Positions 51,097 to 61,785 of a stretch of 64,000 bases of DNA are shown here, one piece after another. The DNA lies in the NCBI GenBank assembly GCA_947396885.1, contig OX377206.1, positions 48,591,631 to 48,655,630 of the forward strand, in the 5' to 3' direction. How positions within the stretch are numbered: position 1 is the first letter of the stretch; every line of letters begins with the position of its first letter. This stretch comes from Heligmosomoides polygyrus polygyrus. Lineage: Eukaryota; Nematoda; Chromadorea; Rhabditida; Heligmosomidae. The notes beneath the pieces are model-generated. The model was not told the DNA's origin, made no database searches, and saw only the letters and a list, made by a program, of their open reading frames with translations. A program made the position numbers and the translations under genes.

Positions 51097-54000
51097 TTGG
51101 ACGATGTCTGCGGCACGACTTCTGAATGCCGGCGAAGGTTGGATGACGTCTGCGGCAGGTCTTCTGAATGCCGGCGCACGTTGAACGACGTCTGCGGCAG
51201 GTCTTCTGAATGCCGGCGCACGTTGAATGACGTCTGCGGCACACCTTCTAAATCACGACGCACGGGCACGTCTTCTAAGTCGCGACGCACGTTGGACGAC
51301 GTCTGCGGCACGTCTTCTAAATCGCGACGCACGTTGGACGATGTCTGCGGCAGGTCTTCTGAATGCCGGCGCACGTTGAGCGACGTCTGCGGCACATCTT
51401 CTAAACCGCGACGCAGTTGGACGATGTCTGCGGCACATCTTCTAAACCGCGACGCACGTTGAACGACGTCTGCGGCACATCTTCTAAAGCGCGACGCACG
51501 GGCACGTCTTCTAAATCGCGACGCACGTTGGACGATGTCTGCGGCAGGTCTTCTAAATCGCGGCGCACGTTGAGCGACGTCTGCGGCACATCTTCTAAAC
51601 CGCGACGCACGTTGAACGACGTCTGCGGCACATCTTCTAAAGCGCGACGCACGGGCACGTCTTCTAAATCGCGACGCACGTTGGACGATCTCTGCGGCAG
51701 GTCTTCTAAATCGCGACGCACGTTGAGCGACGTCTGCGGCACATCTTCTAAACCGCGACGCACGTTGAACGACGTCTGCGGCACATCTTCTAAAGCGCGA
51801 CGCACGGGCACGTCTTCTAAATCGCGACGCACGTTCGACGATGTCTGCGGCAGGTCTTCTGAATGCCGGCGCACGTTGAGCGACGTCTGCGGCACTTCTT
51901 TTAAATCCCTACGCAGGTTAAACGACGTCTGCGGCACATCTTCTAAATCGCGACGAACGTTGGACGATGTCTGCGGCACATCTTCTAAACCGCGACGCAC
52001 GTTGAACGACGTCTGCGGCACATCTTCAAAAGCGCGACGCACGGGCACGTCTTCTAAATCGCGACGCACGTTGGACGATCTCTGCGGCAGGTCTTCTGAA
52101 TGCCGGCGCACGTTGGACGACGTCTACGGCACTTCTTTTAAATCCCTACGCAGGTTGAACGACGTCTCGACAAGTCTTCTAAATCGCGACGCACGTTGGA
52201 CGATGTCTGCGGCACGACTTCTGAATGCCGGCGAAGGTTGGATGACGTCTGCGGCAGGTCTTCTGAATGCCGGCGCACGTTGAACGACGTCTGCGGCAGG
52301 TCTTCTGAATGCCGGCGCACGTTGAATGACGTCTGCGGCACACCTTCTAAATCACGACGCACGGGCACGTCTTCTAAGTCGCGACGCACGTTGGACGACG
52401 TCTGCGGCACGTCTTCTAAATCGCGACGCACGTTGGACGATGTCTGCGGCAGGTCTTCTGAATGCCGGCGCACGTTGAGCGACGTCTGCGGCACATCTTC
52501 TAAACCGCGACGCAGTTGGACGATGTCTGCGGCACATCTTCTAAACCGCGACGCACGTTGAACGACGTCTGCGGCACATCTTCTAAAGCGCGACGCACGG
52601 GCACGTCTTCTAAATCGCGACGCACGTTGGACGATCTCTGCGGCAGGTCTTCTAAATCGCGGCGCACGTTGAGCGACGTCTGCGGCACATCTTCTAAACC
52701 GCGACGCACGTTGAACGACGTCTGCGGCACATCTTCTAAAGCGCGACGCACGGGCACGTCTTCTAAATCGCGACGCACGTTGGACGATCTCTGCGGCAGG
52801 TCTTCTAAATCGCGACGCACGTTGAGCGACGTCTGCGGCACATCTTCTAAACCGCGACGCACGTTGAACGACGTCTGCGGCACATCTTCTAAAGCGCGAC
52901 GCACGGGCACGTCTTCTAAATCGCGACGCACGTTGGACGATCTCTGCGGCAGGTCTTCTGAATGCCGGCGCATGTTGGACGACGTCTACGGCACTTCTTT
53001 TAAATCCCTACGCAGGTTGAACGACGTCTTCGACACGTTTTCTAAAGCGCAACGCACGGGCCCGTCTTCTAAATCGCGACGCACGTTGGACGATGTCTGC
53101 GGCACATCTTCTAAACCGCGACGCACGTTGAACGACGTCTGCGGCACATCTTCAAAAGCGCGACGCACGGGCACGTCTTCTAAATCGCGACGCACGTTGG
53201 ACGATCTCTGCGGCAGGTCTTCTGAATGCCGGCGCACGTTGGACGACGTCTACGGCACTTCTTTTAAATCCCTACGCAGGTTGAACGACGTCTCGACAAG
53301 TCTTCTAAATCGCGACGCACGTTGGACGATGTCTGCGGCACGACTTCTGAATGCCGGCGAAGGTTGGATGACGTCTGCGGCAGGTCTTCTGAATGCCGGC
53401 GCACGTTGAACGACGTCTGCGGCAGGTCTTCTGAATGCCGGCGCACGTTGAATGACGTCTGCGGCACACCTTCTAAATCACGACGCACGGGCACGTCTTC
53501 TAAGTCGCGACGCACGTTGGACGACGTCTGCGGCACGTCTTCTAAATCGCGACGCACGTTGGACGATGTCTGCGGCAGGTCTTCTGAATGCCGGCGCACG
53601 TTGAGCGACGTCTGCGGCACATCTTCTAAACCGCGACGCAGTTGGACGATGTCTGCGGCACATCTTCTAAACCGCGACGCACGTTGAACGACGTCTGCGG
53701 CACATCTTCTAAAGCGCGACGCACGGGCACGTCTTCTAAATCGCGACGCACGTTGGACGATCTCTGCGGCAGGTCTTCTAAATCGCGGCGCACGTTGAGC
53801 GACGTCTGCGGCACATCTTCTAAACCGCGACGCACGTTGAACGACGTCTGCGGCACATCTTCTAAAGCGCGACGCACGGGCACGTCTTCTAAATCGCGAC
53901 GCACGTTGGACGATCTCTGCGGCAGGTCTTCTAAATCGCGACGCACGTTGAGCGACGTCTGCGGCACATCTTCTAAACCGCGACGCACGTTGAACGACGT

Positions 54001-55546
54001 CTGCGGCACATCTTCTAAAGCGCGACGCACGGGCACGTCTTCTAAATCGCGACGCACGTTCGACGATGTCTGCGGCAGGTCTTCTGAATGCCGGCGCACG
54101 TTGAGCGACGTCTGCGGCACTTCTTTTAAATCCCTACGCAGGTTAAACGACGTCTGCGGCACATCTTCTAAATCGCGACGAACGTTGGACGATGTCTGCG
54201 GCACATCTTCTAAACCGCGACGCACGTTGAACGACGTCTGCGGCACATCTTCAAAAGCGCGACGCACGGGCACGTCTTCTAAATCGCGACGCACGTTGGA
54301 CGATCTCTGCGGCAGGTCTTCTGAATGCCGGCGCACGTTGGACGACGTCTACGGCACTTCTTTTAAATCCCTACGCAGGTTGAACGACGTCTCGACAAGT
54401 CTTCTAAATCGCGACGCACGTTGGACGATGTCTGCGGCACGACTTCTGAATGCCGGCGAAGGTTGGATGACGTCTGCGGCAGGTCTTCTGAATGCCGGCG
54501 CACGTTGAACGACGTCTGCGGCAGGTCTTCTGAATGCCGGCGCACGTTGAATGACGTCTGCGGCACACCTTCTAAATCACGACGCACGGGCACGTCTTCT
54601 AAGTCGCGACGCACGTTGGACGACGTCTGCGGCACGTCTTCTAAATCGCGACGCACGTTGGACGATGTCTGCGGCAGGTCTTCTGAATGCCGGCGCACGT
54701 TGAGCGACGTCTGCGGCACATCTTCTAAACCGCGACGCAGTTGGACGATGTCTGCGGCACATCTTCTAAACCGCGACGCACGTTGAACGACGTCTGCGGC
54801 ACATCTTCTAAAGCGCGACGCACGGGCACGTCTTCTAAATCGCGACGCACGTTGGACGATCTCTGCGGCAGGTCTTCTAAATCGCGGCGCACGTTGAGCG
54901 ACGTCTGCGGCACATCTTCTAAACCGCGACGCACGTTGAACGACGTCTGCGGCACATCTTCTAAAGCGCGACGCACGGGCACGTCTTCTAAATCGCGACG
55001 CACGTTGGACGATCTCTGCGGCAGGTCTTCTAAATCGCGACGCACGTTGAGCGACGTCTGCGGCACATCTTCTAAACCGCGACGCACGTTGAACGACGTC
55101 TGCGGCACATCTTCTAAAGCGCGACGCACGGGCACGTCTTCTAAATCGCGACGCACGTTGGACGATCTCTGCGGCAGGTCTTCTGAATGCCGGCGCATGT
55201 TGGACGACGTCTACGGCACTTCTTTTAAATCCCTACGCAGGTTGAACGACGTCTTCGACACGTTTTCTAAAGCGCAACGCACGGGCCCGTCTTCTAAATC
55301 GCGACGCACGTTGGACGATGTCTGCGGCACATCTTCTAAACCGCGACGCACGTTGAACGACGTCTGCGGCACATCTTCAAAAGCGCGACGCACGGGCACG
55401 TCTTCTAAATCGCGACGCACGTTGGACGATCTCTGCGGCAGGTCTTCTGAATGCCGGCGCACGTTGGACGACGTCTACGGCACTTCTTTTAAATCCCTAC
55501 GCAGGTTGAACGACGTCTCGACAAGTCTTCTAAATCGCGACGCACG
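51097..55546. repeat. 2,225-bp double unit, two tandem copies
   Basis: 51,097-53,321 matches 53,322-55,546, and the pattern continues into 55,547-56,240. Each 2,225-bp unit is a pair of F repeats of 1,099 and 1,126 bp. Rare shared variants include GACGCAGTTGGACG and ACGGGCCCGTC (about 53,058 and 55,283). One small difference is GGACGATGTC near 51,530 versus GGACGATCTC near 53,755. Confidence 0.85.
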
Positions 55547-56250
55547 TTGGACGATGTCTGCGGCACGACTTCTGAATGCCGGCGAAGGTTGGATGACGTC
55601 TGCGGCAGGTCTTCTGAATGCCGGCGCACGTTGAACGACGTCTGCGGCAGGTCTTCTGAATGCCGGCGCACGTTGAATGACGTCTGCGGCACACCTTCTA
55701 AATCACGACGCACGGGCACGTCTTCTAAGTCGCGACGCACGTTGGACGACGTCTGCGGCACGTCTTCTAAATCGCGACGCACGTTGGACGATGTCTGCGG
55801 CAGGTCTTCTGAATGCCGGCGCACGTTGAGCGACGTCTGCGGCACATCTTCTAAACCGCGACGCAGTTGGACGATGTCTGCGGCACATCTTCTAAACCGC
55901 GACGCACGTTGAACGACGTCTGCGGCACATCTTCTAAAGCGCGACGCACGGGCACGTCTTCTAAATCGCGACGCACGTTGGACGATCTCTGCGGCAGGTC
56001 TTCTAAATCGCGGCGCACGTTGAGCGACGTCTGCGGCACATCTTCTAAACCGCGACGCACGTTGAACGACGTCTGCGGCACATCTTCTAAAGCGCGACGC
56101 ACGGGCACGTCTTCTAAATCGCGACGCACGTTGGACGATCTCTGCGGCAGGTCTTCTAAATCGCGACGCACGTTGAGCGACGTCTGCGGCACATCTTCTA
56201 AACCGCGACGCACGTTGAACGACGTCTGCGGCACATCTTCTAAAGCGCGA

Positions 56251-59200
56251 CGCACGTTCGACGATGTCTGCGGCAGGTCTTCTGAATGCCGGCGCACGTT
56301 GAGCGACGTCTGCGGCACTTCTTTTAAATCCCTACGCAGGTTAAACGACGTCTGCGGCACATCTTCTAAATCGCGACGCACGTTGGACGATCTCTGCGGC
56401 AGGTCCTCTGAATGCCGGCGCACGTTGGACGACGTCTGCGGCACTTCTTTTAAATCCCTACGCAGGTTGAAGGACGTCTTCGGCACGTCTTCTAAATCGC
56501 GACGCACGTTGGACGATCTCTGCGGCAGGTCTTCTGAATGCCGGCGCACGTTGGACGACGTCTACGGCACTTCTTTTAAATCCCTACACAGGTTGAACGA
56601 CGTCTTCGACACGTCTTCTAAAGCGCAACGCACGGGCACGTCTTCTAAATCGCGACGCACGTTGGACGATGTCTGCGGCAGGTCTTCTGAATGCCGGCGC
56701 ACGTTGGACGACGTCTACGGCACATCTTCTAAATCGCGACGCACGGGACGTCTTCTAAATCGCGACGCACGTTCGACGATGTCTGCGGCAGGTCTTCTGA
56801 ATGCCGGCGCACGTTGAGCGACGTCTGCGGCACTTCTTTTAAATCCCTACGCAGGTTAAACGACGTCTGCGGCACATCTTCTAAATCGCGACGCACGTTG
56901 GACGATCTCTGCGGCAGGTCTCCTAAATGCCGGCGCACGTTGGACGACGTCTACGGCACTTCTTTTAAATCCCTACGCAGGTTGAACGACGTCTCGACAA
57001 GTCTTCTAAATCGCGACGCACGTTGGACGATGTCTGCGGCACGACTTCTGAATGCCGGCGAAGGTTGGATGACGTCTGCGGCAGGTCTTCTGAATGCCGG
57101 CGCACGTTGAACGACGTCTGCGGCAGGTCTTCTGAATGCCGGCGCACGTTGAATGACGTCTGCGGCACACCTTCTAAATCACGACGCACGGGCACGTCTT
57201 CTAAGTCGCGACGCACGTTGGACGACGTCTGCGGCACGTCTTCTAAATCGCGACGCACGTTGGACGATGTCTGCGGCAGGTCTTCTGAACGCCGGCGCAC
57301 GTTGAGCGACGTCTGCGGCACATCTTCTAAACCGCGACGCACGTTGAACGATGTCTGCGGCACATCTTCTAAATCGCGACGCAGGTTGAACGACGTCTTC
57401 GACACGTCTTCTAAAGCGCAACGCACGGGCACGTCTTCTAAATCGCGACGCACGTTGGACGATGTCTGCGGCAGGTCTTCTAAATCGCGACGCACGTTGG
57501 TCGACGTCTGCGGCAGGTCTTCTAAATCGCGACGCACGTCGGACGATGTCTGCGGCACGACTTCTGAATGCCGGCGAAGGTTGGACGACGTCTGCGGCAC
57601 GTCCTCTGAATGCCGGCGCACGTTGGACGACGTCTGCGGCACTTCTTTTAAATCCCTACGCAGGTTGAAGGACGTCTTCGGCACGTCTTCTAAATCGCGA
57701 CGAACGTTGGACGATGTCTGCGGCACATCTTCTAAACCGCGACGCACGTTGAACGACGTCTGCGGCACATCTTCTAAAGCGCGACGCACGGGCACGTCTT
57801 CTAAATCGCGACGCACGTTGGACGATCTCTGCGGCAGGTCTTCTAAATCGCGACGCACGTTGAGCGACGTCTGCGGCACATCTTCTAAACCGCGACGCAC
57901 GTTGAACGACGTCTGCGGCACATCTTCTAAAGCGCGACGCACGGGCACGTCTTCTAAATCGCGACGCACGTTGGGCGATCTCTGCGGCAGGTCTTCTGAA
58001 TGCCGGCGCACGCTGGACGACGTCTACGGCACTTCTTTTAAATCCCTACGCAGGTTGAACGACGTCTCGACAAGTCTTCTAAATCGCGACGCACGTTGGA
58101 CGATGTCTGCGGCACGACTTCTGAATGCCGGCGAAGGTTGGATGACGTCTGCGGCAGGTCTTCTGAATGCCGGCGCACGTTGAACGACGTCTGCGGCAGG
58201 TCTTCTGAATGCCGGCGCACGTTGAATGACGTCTGCGGCACACCTTCTAAATCACGACGCACGGGCACGTCTTCTAAGTCGCGACGCACGTTGGACGACG
58301 TCTGCGGCACGTCTTCTAAATCGCGACGCACGTTGGACGATGTCTGCGGCAGGTCTTCTGAATGCCGGCGCACGTTGAGCGACGTCTGCGGCACATCTTC
58401 TAAACCGCGACGCACGTTGAACGATGTCTGCGGCACATCTTCTAAATCGCGACGCAGGTTGAACGACGTCTTCGACACGTCTTCTAAAGCGCAACGCACG
58501 GGCACGTCTTCTAAATCGCGACGCACGTTGGACGACGTCTGCGGCAGGTCTTCTAAATCGCGACGCACGTTGGACGATGTCTGCGGCACGACTTCTGAAT
58601 GCCGGCGAAGGTTGGACGACGTCTGCGGCACGTCCTCTGAATGCCGGCGCACGTTGGACGACGTCTGCGGCACTTCTTTTAAATCCCTACGCAGGTTGAA
58701 GGACGTCTTCGGCACGTCTTCTAAATCGCGACGAACGTTGGACGATGTCTGCGGCACATCTTCTAAACCGCGACGCACGTTGAACGACGTCTGCGGCACA
58801 CCTTCTAAAGCGCGACGCACGGGCACGTCTTCTAAATCGCGACGCACGTTGGACGATCTCTGCAGCAGGTCTTCTAAATCGCGACGCACGTTGAGCGACG
58901 TCTGCGGCACATCTTCTAAACCGCGACGCAAGTTGAACGACGTCTGCGGCACATCTTCTAAAGCGCGACGCACGGGCACGTCTTCTAAATCGCGACGCAC
59001 GTTCGACGATGTCTGCGGCAGGTCTTCTGAATGCCGGCGCACGTTGAGCGACGTCTGCGGCACTTCTTTTAAATCCCTACGCAGGTTAAACGACGTCTGC
59101 GGCACATCTTCTAAATCGCGACGAACGTTGGACGATGTCTGCGGCACATCTTCTAAACCGCGACGCACGTTGAACGACGTCTGCGGCACATCTTCAAAAG

Positions 59201-59416
59201 CGCGACGCACGGGCACGTCTTCTAAATCGCGACGCACGTTGGACGATCTCTGCGGCAGGTCTTCTGAATGCCGGCGCACGTTGGACGACGTCTACGGCAC
59301 TTCTTTTAAATCCCTACGCAGGTTGTACGACGTCTCGACAAGTCTTCTAAATCGCGACGCACGTTGGACGATGTCTGCGGCACGACTTCTGAATGCCGGC
59401 GAAGGTTGGATGACGT
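56251..59416. repeat. long-range duplicate, right copy
   Basis: Partner of 41,732-44,980 with about 11 kb of other F units between. It has its own changes: CACGTCGGACG near 57,537, CTGCAGCAGG near 58,861, CGCAAGTTGAAC near 58,928 and CTCCTAAATG near 56,921. Confidence 0.8.
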
Positions 59417-61785
59417 CTGCGGCAGGTCTTCTGAATGCCGGCGCACGTTGAACGACGTCTGCGGCAGGTCTTCTGAATGCCGGCGCACGTTGAATGACGT
59501 CTGCGGCACACCTTCTAAATCACGACGCACGGGCACGTCTTCTAAGTCGCGACGCACGTTGGACGATGTCTGCGGCAGGTCTTCTGAATGCCGGCGCACG
59601 TTGAGCGACGTCTGCGGCACATCTTCTAAACCGCGACGCAGTTGAACGATGTCTGCGGCACATCTTCTAAACCGCGACGCACGTTGAACGACGTCTGCGG
59701 CACATCTTCTAAAGCGCGACGCACGGGCACGTCTTCTAAATCGCGACGCACGTTGGACGATGTCTGCGGCAGGTCTTCTAAATCGCGACGCACGTTGGAC
59801 GACGTCTGCGGCAGGTCTTCTAAATCGCGACGCACGTTGGACGATGTCTGCGGCACGACTTCTGAATGCCGGCGAAGGTTGGACGACGTCTGCGGCACGT
59901 CCTCTGAATGCCGGCGCACGTTGGACGACGTCTGCGGCACTTCTTTTAAATCCCTACGCAGGTTGAAGGACGTCTGCGGCACATCTTCTAAACCGCGACG
60001 CAGTTGAACGATGTCTGCGGCACATCTTCTAAACCGCGACGCACGTTGAACGACGTCTGCGGCACATCTTCTAAAGCGCGACGCACGGGCACGTCTTCTA
60101 AATCGCGACGCACGTTGGACGATCTCTGCGGCAGGTCTTCTAAATCGCGACGCACGTTGAGCGACGTCTGCGGCACATCTTCTAAACCGCGACGCACGTT
60201 GAACGACGTCTGCGGCACATCTTCTAAAGCGCGACGCACGGGCACGTCTTCTAAATCGCGACGCACGTTCGACGATGTCTGCGGCAGGTCTTCTGAATGC
60301 CGGCGCACGTTGAGCGACGTCTGCGGCACTTCTTTTAAATCCCTACGCAGGTTAAACGACGTCTGCGGCACATCTTCTAAATCGCGACGAACGTTGGACG
60401 ATGTCTGCGGCACATCTTCTAAACCGCGACGCACGTTGAGCGACGTCTGCGGCACATCTTCTAAACCGCGACGCACGTTGAACGATGTCTGCGGCACATC
60501 TTCTAAATCGCGACGCAGGTTGAACGACGTCTTCGACACGTCTTCTAAAGCGCAACGCACGGGCACGTCTTCTAAATCGCGACGCACGTTGGACGATGTC
60601 TGCGGCAGGTCTTCTAAATCGCGACGCACGTTGGACGACGTCTGCGGCAGGTCTTCTAAATCGCGACGCACGTTGGACGATGTCTGCGGCACGACTTCTG
60701 AATGCCGGCGAAGGTTGGACGACGTCTGCGGCACGTCCTCTGAATGCCGGCGCACGTTGGACGACGTCTGCGGCACTTCTTTTAAATCCCTACGCAGGTT
60801 GAAGGACGTCTTCGGCACGTCTTCTAAATCGCGACGAACGTTGGACGATGTCTGCGGCACATCTTCTAAACCGCGACGCACGTTGAACGACGTCTGCGGC
60901 ACATCTTCTAAAGCGCGACGCACGGGCACGTCTTCTAAATCGCGACGCACGTTGGACGATCTCTGCGGCAGGTCTTCTGAATGCCGGCGCACGTTGGACG
61001 ACGTCTACGGCACTTCTTTTAAATCCCTACGCAGGTTGAACGACGTCTCGACAAGTCTTCTAAATCGCGACGCACGTTGGACGATGTCTGCGGCACGACT
61101 TCTGAATGCCGGCGAAGGTTGGATGACGTCTGCGGCAGGTCTTCTGAATGCCGGCGCACGTTGAACGACGTCTGCGGCAGGTCTTCTGAATGCCGGCGCA
61201 CGTTGAATGACGTCTGCGGCACACCTTCTAAATCACGACGCACGGGCACGTCTTCTAAGTCGCGACGCACGTTGGACGACGTCTGCGGCACGTCTTCTAA
61301 ATCGCGACGCACGTTGGACGATGTCTGCGGCAGGTCTTCTGAATGCCGGCGCACGTTGAGCGACGTCTGCGGCACATCTTCTAAACCGCGACGCAGTTGG
61401 ACGATGTCTGCGGCACATCTTCTAAACCGCGACGCACGTTGAACGACGTCTGCGGCACATCTTCTAAAGCGCGACGCACGGGCACGTCTTCTAAATCGCG
61501 ACGCACGTTGGACGATCTCTGCGGCAGGTCTTCTAAATCGCGACGCACGTTGAGCGACGTCTGCGGCACATCTTCTAAACCGCGACGCACGTTGAACGAC
61601 GTCTGCGGCACATCTTCTAAAGCGCGACGCACGGGCACGTCTTCTAAATCGCGACGCACGTTGGGCGATCTCTGCGGCAGGTCTTCTGAATGCCGGCGCA
61701 CGTTGGACGACGTCTACGGCACTTCTTTTAAATCCCTACGCAGGTTGAACGACGTCTCGACAAGTCTTCTAAATCGCGACGCACG

